Assembly (NCBI RefSeq): GCF_000282635.1
Contig: NZ_AKIW01000004.1
Coordinates: 1 to 40,903 of the forward strand
Direction of reading: 5' to 3'
From: Variovorax sp. CF313
Lineage (GTDB): Bacteria; Pseudomonadota; Gammaproteobacteria; Burkholderiales; Burkholderiaceae_C
DNA length: 40,903 nucleotides
In this document: in pieces, positions 1 through 7,044 of the stretch
Layout of the letters: every line of letters starts with the position of its first letter
Numbering within the stretch: the stretch's first letter is position 1
The notes under the pieces: model-generated
What the model was told of the DNA's origin: nothing
What the model saw: the letters and a program-made list of their open reading frames with translations, nothing else
The model's database searches: none
Made by a program: the position numbers and the translations under genes

Positions 1-501
1 CCGATTCGGTTTCAGGGGCAGTATTGGGATGAAGAGACGGGGCTGCATTACAACCGGTATCGGTATTACGACCCGTTCGGTGGACGGTTTGTCTCCAAAG
101 ACCCGATTGGAGTAAAAGGAGGATTTAATGCTCATGCATACGGAATAAATCCTGTCGAATGGATTGACCCCTTGGGATTAACTCAAGATTGCCCAATACT
201 AAAAAATCCTCAGGCTTTAATCTCGCGTCAAGGACCAAGCGAAATGACCGGTAACAAGGTTAAGCGATATACCTCTGCTATGAAGGCGCAAGCCGGATAC
301 GGAACTTTCCCTCCAATTGAAGCTGCCGATGTCGGAGAGGGAAAACTCGTGATCATCGATGGGCATCATCGAGCAGAGGCCGCGAAGAAAGCGGGACTAA
401 AAGAAGTACCAGTTAACCTCAATACAGTGTCACCAGAAATTGCAGAGAGGCTGAAAGACGAGGCGGCAATGGCTCGCGCAGAAAGGATGAACAGATGTTA
501 G
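1..501 (+). CDS. C-terminal part of an Rhs protein with ParB-like toxin domain (5' end outside window)
   Basis: The frame is open from base 1. It begins inside the conserved Rhs core end (RFQGQYWDEETGLHYNRYRY, then DPIG and, at about residue 56, the DPLGL motif that precedes the variable toxin tip). About 107 residues follow. They contain VIIDGHHRAEAAKKAG, which matches the ParB/sulfiredoxin-like nuclease fold seen in some polymorphic toxin tips. Family knowledge: Rhs tips are released into neighbouring cells, often by type VI secretion, and are neutralised by the next gene. The tip is AT-richer than the core, as usual for exchanged tips. The stop overlaps the next gene by 7 bp. The Rhs assignment is firm; nuclease activity is inferred only from the DGHHR-type motif. 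Confidence 0.85.
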   Translation, partial: PIRFQGQYWDEETGLHYNRYRYYDPFGGRFVSKDPIGVKGGFNAHAYGINPVEWIDPLGLTQDCPILKNPQALISRQGPSEMTGNKVKRYTSAMKAQAGYGTFPPIEAADVGEGKLVIIDGHHRAEAAKKAGLKEVPVNLNTVSPEIAERLKDEAAMARAERMNRC

Positions 502-944
502 CTTTTTCGCCAGAAGAGGTTCTTAAAATCGCCATTCAGTTTGACGTTTTACAAGATCGACTCCTTCAAGGGTTTTTTTTAAAAATTACTGATGCATCTG
601 ATTTGGAATTTTTAACTGATTTCCCTAAATCTGGAGCTGTGGAAATCGATGGGGGAAGTTGGACTTACAAAAAGCATGGATTGGGCTATGTTTTTTTGGG
701 AAAAGATGGAAGCATAGTAGATGTTCATAACAGATTCGAAAGAGGCTCGCGTGTAATTGATGCGCATCGATTGGCTGAGTATGTGGTCTCTTTGAATAGT
801 GGGGGAGTGACAAATGAGGCTGCGGACTTGTATTTAAAAATAGAGAATTCATTAAAAAATTTGGAGGGTCGTGGGGTGTTGAGAAGAGTCAAGATTGCGC
901 CGCCAGCATGGGAATTGGTGACAAGTAAAGCAGAAATTGATTGA
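495..944 (+). CDS. putative immunity protein for the preceding Rhs toxin (DUF6896-like)
   Basis: This 149-residue protein starts inside the toxin stop region (7-bp overlap), so it is translationally coupled to the toxin gene, the usual place for a cognate immunity gene. The middle contains WTYKKHGLGYVFLGKDG, then VDVHNRF and IDAHRLAEY. This pattern (aromatic-HGxG, acidic VD, then DAxRL) resembles DUF6896-type proteins, which often sit behind polymorphic toxins. There is no signal peptide or membrane segment, so it should be cytoplasmic. Base composition is AT-rich like the toxin tip, which suggests the two moved together. Position is the main evidence for the role; the family match is tentative. 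Confidence 0.6.
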   Translation: MLAFSPEEVLKIAIQFDVLQDRLLQGFFLKITDASDLEFLTDFPKSGAVEIDGGSWTYKKHGLGYVFLGKDGSIVDVHNRFERGSRVIDAHRLAEYVVSLNSGGVTNEAADLYLKIENSLKNLEGRGVLRRVKIAPPAWELVTSKAEID

Positions 945-1064
945 ATAAGATTAATTGGTTTTTGCGAAATTTGATTTGATGTATTTGGGATGGTGCTGGA
1001 GATAGTTTTGAAAGTGATTGAGTAGGCCTTATAGAAGCAGGGCATCGTCATCGATCCTCCCTGA

Positions 1065-1088
1065 CCAACGAGCCAACGAGCCAACGAG
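1065..1088 (+). repeat. three tandem copies of CCAACGAG at the broken start of the second Rhs fragment
   Basis: CCAACGAG occurs at 1065, 1073 and 1081 without gaps. The related third Rhs fragment has a single CCAACGAA (about 2769) at the equivalent place in the core, so this looks like a slippage or recombination scar at the junction where the second Rhs module was joined. Confidence 0.75.
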
Positions 1089-1159
1089 CCGGGAAGCTGC
1101 TGGACAACCTGCTGAAGAACTACGCCGGTACCAGCTACCGCTACGACGAGCGCGGCAAC

Positions 1160-2242
1160 ATGACCGAGCGCGTACGCAACGGCTGGCGCACCGTCTTCGC
1201 ATGGGACGGCTTCAACCGCATGACGGCGGCGACCGACCACAGCGGCATCACCACCACCTTCAGTTATGACGCGCTGGGGCGGCGTCTGTCCAAGAGTTCG
1301 GGCGACACCACGACGCTGTTCGGCTGGGACGGCGACGTGCTCGCATTCGAGAGCGCGCAGAGCAGCTCAGCGATCGAGGAGGGTGGCGCGCACGGCTGGA
1401 GCGTGCATTACATCCATGAGCCGAACTCGTTCGTGCCCCTGATGCAGGTGCGCCGTGCGAGCGCGATGGCGCTGAGCGAGACGACGGATCCGAAGGCGCT
1501 GATGCAAGCCAACGGCGGTGTTTACGACATCGAGCAGGATCCGCTGTGGAACGGCGAGCAAAGGCAGGTGCCGCCGGCGTTTGACAGAAGGGAGATGGCG
1601 TTCTATCAGTGCGACCACCTGGGCACGCCGCAGGAGCTGACGGACCACGAAGGGAGCATTGCGTGGTCGGCGCAGTACAAGGCATGGGGAGAGGCGCGGG
1701 AGGCGATCAGCGAGGCTGGGAGAAGGGCGGGGTTCAGGAATCCGATTCGGTTTCAGGGGCAGTATTGGGATGAAGAGACGGGGTTGCACTACAACCGGTA
1801 TAGGTACTACGACCCGCAGGCTGGGCGGTTTATCTCTAGCGACCCAATTGGATTGATAGGTGGTATCAACCTCCATCAATATGCGGCCAATTCAACGGAG
1901 TGGGTTGATCCTCTAGGACTTGCTAGAGGTCAATCAACTACAGACGGCGCAGGCCGAAAACCCAAGACGGGTAAGCCCAACATCGATAAGCGTTGTCCTT
2001 CTTGTAAAAAATGGGAAATTAATAGATTTAATAAAATATGCGAAGGCTATGTGCCGGGTGTCGGAATTGCGAAATATTTTAGAGACCCTAAAGATGGAAG
2101 CTGGTACTCGATTGATCAAATGGGTCATGGCGGGAGCGCATTTAAGCAATTTGATCAAAAGAGTAATGTTTTAAATCATGCGTATGATCTGGATGAATAT
2201 GGGGCCGCATGGGAAAACATAAAGGAGAGGCAGGGAAAATGA
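1160..2242 (+). CDS. orphan Rhs C-terminal module with uncharacterised toxin tip
   Basis: The protein has Rhs YD repeats (SYRYDERGNMTERV just upstream, then FSYDALGRRLSKSS), the core end YWDEETGLHYNRYRYYDP and the DPLGL tip boundary near residue 253. Homology to the Rhs core begins about 1088, upstream of the first ATG at 1160. The frame is open only from 1022, so the large N-terminal part is missing. The tip (about 107 residues) has a CPSC pair and a WYSIDQMGHGGSAFKQF motif followed by YDLDEYG. This recalls small RNase-type toxin tips with a GHGG-S-x-x-K motif, but I cannot name the family. Orphan tips of this kind are stored next to rhs genes and can recombine into them. Expression without its own start is doubtful. 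Confidence 0.75.
   Translation: MTERVRNGWRTVFAWDGFNRMTAATDHSGITTTFSYDALGRRLSKSSGDTTTLFGWDGDVLAFESAQSSSAIEEGGAHGWSVHYIHEPNSFVPLMQVRRASAMALSETTDPKALMQANGGVYDIEQDPLWNGEQRQVPPAFDRREMAFYQCDHLGTPQELTDHEGSIAWSAQYKAWGEAREAISEAGRRAGFRNPIRFQGQYWDEETGLHYNRYRYYDPQAGRFISSDPIGLIGGINLHQYAANSTEWVDPLGLARGQSTTDGAGRKPKTGKPNIDKRCPSCKKWEINRFNKICEGYVPGVGIAKYFRDPKDGSWYSIDQMGHGGSAFKQFDQKSNVLNHAYDLDEYGAAWENIKERQGK
1741..1905 (+). repeat. direct repeat of the Rhs core end (other copy at 1-165)
   Basis: Bases 1741-1815 match 1-75 almost exactly (both begin CCGATTCGGTTTCAGGGGCA), then similarity declines through the DPIG/DPLGL boundary. It is the shared core that flanks exchangeable toxin tips. The two copies are about 1.74 kb apart in the same orientation. 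Confidence 0.85.
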
Positions 2243-2283
2243 TTGATTTAAAATCGTTGAAGTGTAAGGATGCCGTTTCATGA
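2239..2283 (+). other. 14-codon ORF linking toxin stop and immunity start
   Basis: An ATG at 2239 overlaps the Rhs stop (ATGA). The 14-codon frame (MIDLKSLKCKDAVS) ends at 2281-2283, again overlapping the next ATG at 2280 (ATGA). It may be a coupling peptide, or the remains of a longer immunity N-terminus after a frameshift. The evidence is only the arrangement. Confidence 0.3.
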
Positions 2284-2678
2284 TCGAAACTGCCCAGGAG
2301 TTTGTTTTTCTTTGCTGCTCGAAGAATGACTCGGATATCGCTCGGTCACTCTCCGAGGAGGCATCTTTGGATGTTTGGAAGGACTTGATTTTTAACTTCA
2401 AATCCCATCAAATTGATGTGGCTCAAAATAGAACGATTCCTTCTGAGGTAATGAGGATTTTGGCCGCTCAGGGGGATGAGGTTGTTCGGTCAATTTTGGC
2501 GGAAAAAAGAAGGTTGCCGCCTGATCTTTTTGATCTTTTATCAAAAGATCCTAGCTCTTTGGTTCGAAAAAAAGTGGCGGCGAACAAAAAAACATCTATC
2601 GATATTGTGAGAGGTTTAGTAGATGACGTAGATGAGGAAGTTGCCCGCGTCGCTGAATTTCAATTGAATTCACGGTGA
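2280..2678 (+). CDS. putative immunity protein, helical-repeat type
   Basis: This 132-residue protein directly follows the orphan Rhs toxin tip, the expected immunity position. The second half shows two successive alpha-helical repeats with a HEAT-like rhythm (SEVMRILAAQGDEVVRSILAE, then PDLFDLLSKDPSSLVRKKVA and a third unit ending in VDEEVARVAEF). This resembles leucine-rich or HEAT-like variant repeats used as binding scaffolds. There is no signal peptide or membrane segment. Composition is AT-rich like its toxin partner. I do not recognise a named immunity family, so the role rests on position and on the repeat architecture. Confidence 0.55.
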   Translation: MIETAQEFVFLCCSKNDSDIARSLSEEASLDVWKDLIFNFKSHQIDVAQNRTIPSEVMRILAAQGDEVVRSILAEKRRLPPDLFDLLSKDPSSLVRKKVAANKKTSIDIVRGLVDDVDEEVARVAEFQLNSR

Positions 2679-2737
2679 GCTATTAGGCAGCCTGCTGGAA
2701 GCAGATGCCGTGGCGGCGCGAGATAGCCTGCATACAC

Positions 2738-2863
2738 TCCGCAGGCAACATCGTCGATCCGCCCCCGGCCAACGAACCACTGAGGCACCCGGCCGGCAAG
2801 CTGCTGGACAACCTGCTGAAGAACTACGCCGGCACCAGCTACCGCTACGACGAACGCGGCGCC
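2738..2863 (+). pseudogene. short Rhs core fragment
   Basis: The frame reads SAGNIVDPPPANEPLRHP followed by AGKLLDNLLKNYAG and TSYRYDERG. It is the same core as the second module (1088 onward), with the stretch GCTGCTGGACAACCTGCTGA shared. It stops abruptly after YDERG and runs into unrelated sequence at about 2864. No toxin tip follows. It is the third and shortest copy of the core and marks the end of the rhs debris. Confidence 0.75.
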
Positions 2864-2883
2864 GCAACCCCGGGTTTTCGATA

Positions 2884-2904
2884 ACTAAATCCACTTGATT
2901 TAGT
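2884..2904. promoter_or_regulatory. perfect palindrome, candidate operator for the ROK repressor
   Basis: The arms ACTAAATC and GATTTAGT are perfect reverse complements around a 5-base spacer (CACTT). The site is AT-rich inside GC-rich DNA, lies about 110 bp before the frcB start, and is the only strong palindrome of operator size there. ROK-family repressors bind AT-rich palindromes of this size, and a ROK gene is the last gene of the operon. Binding is inferred. Confidence 0.5.
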
Positions 2905-2980
2905 CCCTCTGCTGGCCGATAGTCTCCCTGCGCCCGGACACCGAGCCCTCAAGGCCCGAGCGATCCGGTTCCACAAGACC

Positions 2981-3000
2981 GCAGGCGCTTCGCCGCCTGC
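2981..3000 (+). promoter_or_regulatory. GC-rich hairpin just before the frcB ribosome binding site
   Basis: GCAGGCG and CGCCTGC pair around a 6-base loop, ending five bases before the GGAGAC ribosome binding site of frcB. It may affect leader stability or translation. There is no U-tract, so it is not a typical terminator. Confidence 0.35.
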
Positions 3001-3015
3001 CCACGGAGACAAACC

Positions 3016-4026
3016 ATGTTCAGCTCCCGCTCTATCCTGGCCATGGCGGCCATGTCCCTCACCGCAATGGCCGCATCCACCGCCTTCGCCGCCGACCAGC
3101 CCGTCATCGGCCTCGTCACCAAGACCGAAACCAACCCCTTCTTCGTCAAGATGAAGGAAGGCGCGCAGGAAGAGGCCAAGAAGCTCGGCGCCAAGCTGCT
3201 CTCGGGCGCTGGCAAGGCCGACGGCGACAACGCGGGCCAGATTACGGCGATGGAAAACATGATCGCCGCCGGCGCCAAGACCATCCTGATCACGCCGAGC
3301 GACGCCAAGGCGATCGTGCCGGCCATCAAGAAGGCGCGCGACAAGGGTGTGATGGTGATCGCGCTCGACAGCCCGGCCGATCCGCCGGACGCGACCGACG
3401 CGCTCTTCGCCACCAACAACTACACCGCCGGCGTGCTGATCGGCGAATACGCCAAGGCCGCGATGGCCGGCAAGCCCGCGAAGATCATCGCGCTCGACCT
3501 GCTGCCGGGCCACCCGGTGGGCGCGCAGCGCCACAACGGCTTCATGAAGGGCTTCGGGCTTGCCGCCAACGACGCCAAGTCGAACGAGCTGTCGAAGACG
3601 CCCGAGATCGTCTGCATGGCCGACAGCTACGGCGACCAGGCCAAGGCGCAGACGGTGATGGAAAACTGCCTGCAGAAGGCACCTGACGTGAACCTGGTCT
3701 ACACCATCAACGAGCCCGCCGCGGCCGGTGCGTACAACGCGCTGAAGCGCGCTGGCAAGGAGAAGGGCGTGATGATCGTCTCGGTCGACGGCGGCTGCCA
3801 GGGCATCAAGGACACGGCCGCCGGCATCATCGCCGCGACCTCGCAGCAGTACCCGCTGAAGATGGCCGCCATGGGCGTGGCCGCGGGCGTGGAGTTCGCC
3901 AAGACGGGCAAGAAGGCCTCGGGCTACGTCGACACCGGCGTGACGCTGATCGCCGGCAAGAGCGTGGCCGGCGTCGACAGCAAGGACACCAAGACCGGCA
4001 CCGAGCTGTGCTGGGGCAAGAAGTAA
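3016..4026 (+). CDS. frcB: fructose-type ABC transporter, periplasmic sugar-binding protein
   Basis: This 336-residue protein has a clear signal peptide (cleavage near AFA-AD, residue 25). The mature part is a type I periplasmic binding protein of the CUT2/RbsB class. Stretches such as TKTETNPFFVKMKEGAQEEA, ILITPSDAKAIVPAIKKARD, TINEPAAAGAYNALK and IVSVDGGCQGIK closely follow the rhizobial FrcB fructose-binding protein. It captures the sugar in the periplasm and delivers it to FrcC. The start has a good ribosome binding site (GGAGAC). It is the first gene of frcB-frcC-frcA-ROK. Ribose or another monosaccharide cannot be excluded, but the FrcB likeness is strong. Confidence 0.88.
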   Translation: MFSSRSILAMAAMSLTAMAASTAFAADQPVIGLVTKTETNPFFVKMKEGAQEEAKKLGAKLLSGAGKADGDNAGQITAMENMIAAGAKTILITPSDAKAIVPAIKKARDKGVMVIALDSPADPPDATDALFATNNYTAGVLIGEYAKAAMAGKPAKIIALDLLPGHPVGAQRHNGFMKGFGLAANDAKSNELSKTPEIVCMADSYGDQAKAQTVMENCLQKAPDVNLVYTINEPAAAGAYNALKRAGKEKGVMIVSVDGGCQGIKDTAAGIIAATSQQYPLKMAAMGVAAGVEFAKTGKKASGYVDTGVTLIAGKSVAGVDSKDTKTGTELCWGKK

Positions 4027-4048
4027 TCGGAAGCATCAGGACGAAGCC

Positions 4049-5008
4049 ATGGCGAAGTCTCCAACGCACCACATTCCGTGGGGCGCCCTCGGGCCGTGGC
4101 TGGCTCTTCTCGGCGCGTGCATCTTCTTTGCGACCCAGTCGGATCGCTTTCTCACCGGCGGCAATCTCTCGCTGATCCTGCAGCAGGTGATGGTGGTCGG
4201 CGTGATCGCCATCGGCCAGACGCTGATCATCCTCACGGCGGGCATCGACCTGTCGTGCGGCATGGTGATGGCGCTGGGCGGGATCATCATGAGCAAGTTC
4301 GCGACCGAACTGGGCATGCCCGCACCGGTGGCCATCCTTTGCGGCATCGGCGTGACGACGCTGTTCGGCCTGCTCAACGGGCTGCTGGTCACGCGCATCA
4401 AGCTGCCGCCTTTCATCGTGACGCTGGGCACGCTGAACATCGCCTTTGCGATCACGCAGCTGTATTCGTCGTCGCAGACCATCACTGATTTGCCCGGCGG
4501 CCTCACGGGCCTGGGCACCACCTTCGCCATCGGCAATGCCGAAGTGGCATGGGGTTCGGTGCTGATGCTCGTGCTGTACCTGCTCGCGTGGTTCGTGCTG
4601 CGCGAGACGGGAGCCGGCCGGCACATCTATGCGGTGGGCAACAACGCCGAGGCCACGCGGCTGGTCGGCATTCCGACGCAGCGCGTGCTGCTGGGCGTGT
4701 ACGTGGCGGCGGGCGTGCTGTACGGCGTTGCCTCGCTGCTGTCGGTGGCGCGCACCGGCGTGGGCGACCCGAACGCGGGGCAGACCGAGAACCTCGACGC
4801 CATCACGGCCGTGGTGCTTGGTGGCACCAGCCTGTTCGGTGGCCGCGGCATCGTGCTGGGCTCGCTGATCGGCGTGCTGATCGTGGGCGTGTTCCGCAAC
4901 GGGCTCACGCTGATGGGCGTGTCGTCGATCTACCAGGTGCTGGTGACGGGCGTGCTCGTGATTCTTGCGGTAGCGGCCGACCAACTCTCGCGCAGGGGAG
5001 CCCGCTGA
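4049..5008 (+). CDS. frcC: fructose-type ABC transporter, permease
   Basis: This 319-residue inner-membrane protein of the RbsC/FrcC permease family has about eight to ten hydrophobic segments. Family landmarks are VGVIAIGQTLIILTAGIDLS and a late TAVVLGGTSLFGGRGIVLGS loop, the cytoplasmic coupling region typical of CUT2 permeases. It forms the membrane channel with FrcA as ATPase. It starts 22 bp after frcB and its stop overlaps the frcA start (TGATG), so the genes are co-translated. Substrate specificity is taken from frcB. Confidence 0.88.
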   Translation: MAKSPTHHIPWGALGPWLALLGACIFFATQSDRFLTGGNLSLILQQVMVVGVIAIGQTLIILTAGIDLSCGMVMALGGIIMSKFATELGMPAPVAILCGIGVTTLFGLLNGLLVTRIKLPPFIVTLGTLNIAFAITQLYSSSQTITDLPGGLTGLGTTFAIGNAEVAWGSVLMLVLYLLAWFVLRETGAGRHIYAVGNNAEATRLVGIPTQRVLLGVYVAAGVLYGVASLLSVARTGVGDPNAGQTENLDAITAVVLGGTSLFGGRGIVLGSLIGVLIVGVFRNGLTLMGVSSIYQVLVTGVLVILAVAADQLSRRGAR

Positions 5009-5805
5009 TGAACATCATCGCCAACCCCAAGATCGTGATGCAGGCCAAGGGCCTGGTGAAGCGCTACGGCCAGGTCACGGCGCTCGACGGTGTCGACTTC
5101 GAGCTGCGCGAAGGAGAAATCCTCGCGGTGATCGGCGACAACGGCGCAGGCAAGTCCTCGCTCATCAAGGCGCTGTCGGGCGCGGTGGTGCCCGACGAAG
5201 GGCAGATCCTGCTCGACGGCAAGGCAGTGCATTTCCGCAATCCGCTGGATGCGCGCCGCGCCGGCATCGAGACGGTCTATCAAGATCTCGCCGTGGCCCC
5301 GGCCATGACCATCTACGAGAACCTGTTTCTCGGCCGCGAGCTGCGCCGCCCCGGCTTCCTGGGCAACGTGCTGCGCATGCTCGACAAGAAGCAGATGCTG
5401 AAGGAAAGCACCGCCCGCATGGCCGACCTGAAGGTCGGCATCCAGTCGATGACGCAGGCGGTCGAGACACTCTCGGGCGGCCAGCGCCAATGTGTGGCCG
5501 TGGCGCGCAGCGCGGCCTTCGCGCGGCACGTGGTCATCATGGATGAACCGACCGCCGCGCTCGGCGTGAAGGAGGGCAACATGGTGCTGGAGCTGATCCG
5601 CCGCGTGCGCGATCGCGGCCTGCCCGTGGTGCTCATCAGCCACAACATGCCGCACGTGTTCGAGGTGGCCGACCGCATTCACGTGGCCCGCCTCGGCCGC
5701 CGCGCGGCCGTGCTCAACCCGAAGAAGATCAGCATGAGCGACACGGTCGCCGTGATGACCGGCGCCATGACGGCCGACCAGTTGCCCGCGGAGGCGCATG
5801 CCTGA
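5008..5805 (+). CDS. frcA: fructose-type ABC transporter, ATPase
   Basis: This 265-residue single-domain ATPase is the length of FrcA and half that of the two-domain RbsA/XylG ATPases. Visible motifs are Walker A GDNGAGKS (43-50), Q-loop YQD (91-93), signature LSGGQ (155-159), Walker B VVIMDE (175-180) and switch H212. The start overlaps the frcC stop; the frame runs open further upstream, but only this ATG gives the family N-terminus. It energises sugar import through FrcC. The stop overlaps the ROK gene start by 8 bp. Confidence 0.9.
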   Translation: MNIIANPKIVMQAKGLVKRYGQVTALDGVDFELREGEILAVIGDNGAGKSSLIKALSGAVVPDEGQILLDGKAVHFRNPLDARRAGIETVYQDLAVAPAMTIYENLFLGRELRRPGFLGNVLRMLDKKQMLKESTARMADLKVGIQSMTQAVETLSGGQRQCVAVARSAAFARHVVIMDEPTAALGVKEGNMVLELIRRVRDRGLPVVLISHNMPHVFEVADRIHVARLGRRAAVLNPKKISMSDTVAVMTGAMTADQLPAEAHA

Positions 5806-7021
5806 TGCGGACGTGCCTGCACGCACGCCCGACCTGTTGCGGCCCCGCGGCTCCAACCAGGTCGGCATGCGCCAGTTCAACGAGCGCACGGTGCTGCAGG
5901 CGCTGCGCGTCCACGGCAGCCTGCCCAAGGCCGACCTCGCGCGGCTGACGGGGCTCAGCGCGCAGACCATCGGGCTCATCACCGCGCGGCTCGAGGAAGA
6001 CGGGCTCATCGTCAAGCAGAGCCGCGTGCGCGGACGCATCGGGCAGCCGTCGGTGCCGCTGGCGCTGAACCCCGACGGCGCCTTCGCCATCGGCATCAAG
6101 GTGGGGCGGCGCGGCGCCGAATGGCTGCTGATCGACTTCGCCGCGCAGGTGCGCGAGCGCCACGCGATCAGCTACGACTTTCCCGATGCGGACGAGCTGC
6201 TGCCCGCCATCGCGCAGCACATCCACCGGCTGCGCGACGGGCTGGGACCGCTGGCCGCGCGCAACGTGGGCGCGGGGCTGGCCGCGCCGTTCCAGCTCGG
6301 CGGCTGGCACCGCACGCTGGGGTTGTCGAAGGCGCAGTCCGACCTGTGGAACCAGATGGACCTGGCGGCCGAGGTGCGCGCGCGCACCGACGTGCCGGTG
6401 AGCTTCGCGCGCGACACGGTGGCCGCCTGCGTGGCCGAGCTGGTCGGCGGGCGAGGGCACGACCTGAAGAGCTTCCTGTACATCTTCGTCGACACCTTCG
6501 TGGGCGGCGGGCTGGTCATCAACTCGCACCTGCACACTGGTGCGCACGGCAACGCAGGCGCGCTCGCTTCATTGCCGATGCAGCCTCCGGGCAGCCGCGG
6601 TGCACTGCCGCCGCAGCTGGTTGCGCAGGCGTCGCTCTGGGAGCTGGAGCAGCGCCTGGCCGGCGAGGGCCTCGACGCCATGGCCGCATATGACGACCGC
6701 GCCCTTCAGCCGCCCTATGCCGCCACTACGCAAGCCTGGCTGGAAAGCGCCTCGCAGGCGCTGGCGCATGCCATCGTGAGCGGCACCGCCATGCTCGACC
6801 TGACCGACGTGGTGGTGGACGGCTCGATGTCGCGCGCGCTGCTGCAGGCGCTGCTCGATCAGACCCGTGCCGCGCTGGACGGCTGCAACTGGGAAGGCCT
6901 CTGGCAGCCTCGGCTGCATGGCGGCAAGGCGGGTGCGCAAGCGTGTGCGCTGGGCGGCGCGATGCTGCCGCTGCACGCCAATTTCGCGCCCGACCACGAC
7001 GTATTCCTGAAGGCGGCCTGA
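5798..7021 (+). CDS. ROK-family transcriptional repressor of the sugar importer
   Basis: This 407-residue protein has an N-terminal winged helix-turn-helix (about residues 27-85: NERTVLQALRVHGSLPKADL, LTGLSAQTIGLITARLEEDG) and a C-terminal sugar-kinase-like ROK domain. The normal ROK zinc motif CxCGxxGC is not present at the expected place (TGAHGNAGALASLP region). A DTVAA stretch is present but no convincing kinase ATP site, so it is a regulator rather than a glucokinase. It overlaps frcA by 8 bp and is the last gene of the operon. It probably represses the operon through the palindrome at 2884-2904 and is released by the imported sugar or a phosphorylated form. This role is inferred from position. 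Confidence 0.82.
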   Translation: MPDADVPARTPDLLRPRGSNQVGMRQFNERTVLQALRVHGSLPKADLARLTGLSAQTIGLITARLEEDGLIVKQSRVRGRIGQPSVPLALNPDGAFAIGIKVGRRGAEWLLIDFAAQVRERHAISYDFPDADELLPAIAQHIHRLRDGLGPLAARNVGAGLAAPFQLGGWHRTLGLSKAQSDLWNQMDLAAEVRARTDVPVSFARDTVAACVAELVGGRGHDLKSFLYIFVDTFVGGGLVINSHLHTGAHGNAGALASLPMQPPGSRGALPPQLVAQASLWELEQRLAGEGLDAMAAYDDRALQPPYAATTQAWLESASQALAHAIVSGTAMLDLTDVVVDGSMSRALLQALLDQTRAALDGCNWEGLWQPRLHGGKAGAQACALGGAMLPLHANFAPDHDVFLKAA

Positions 7022-7044
7022 CAGGACCGCCCGGCGTTCAGGAA
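7004..7044. terminator. stem-loop spanning the convergent stops of the ROK and Bug genes
   Basis: TTCCTGAA pairs with TTCAGGAA, and inside it GGCGG pairs with CCGCC around a 10-base loop, with a small bulge. The structure covers both stop codons of two convergent genes separated by only 16 bp. It lacks a U-tract, so termination is plausible but not proven. Confidence 0.45.

Noticed and set aside
3827..4984. Long minus-strand frame opposite frcC (385 codons)
   Set aside because: Its His/Arg/Asp-rich translation is a shadow of the high-GC frcC gene.
5798..7021. Glucokinase for the ROK gene
   Set aside because: It has an N-terminal helix-turn-helix and lacks a convincing kinase ATP site and the zinc motif.
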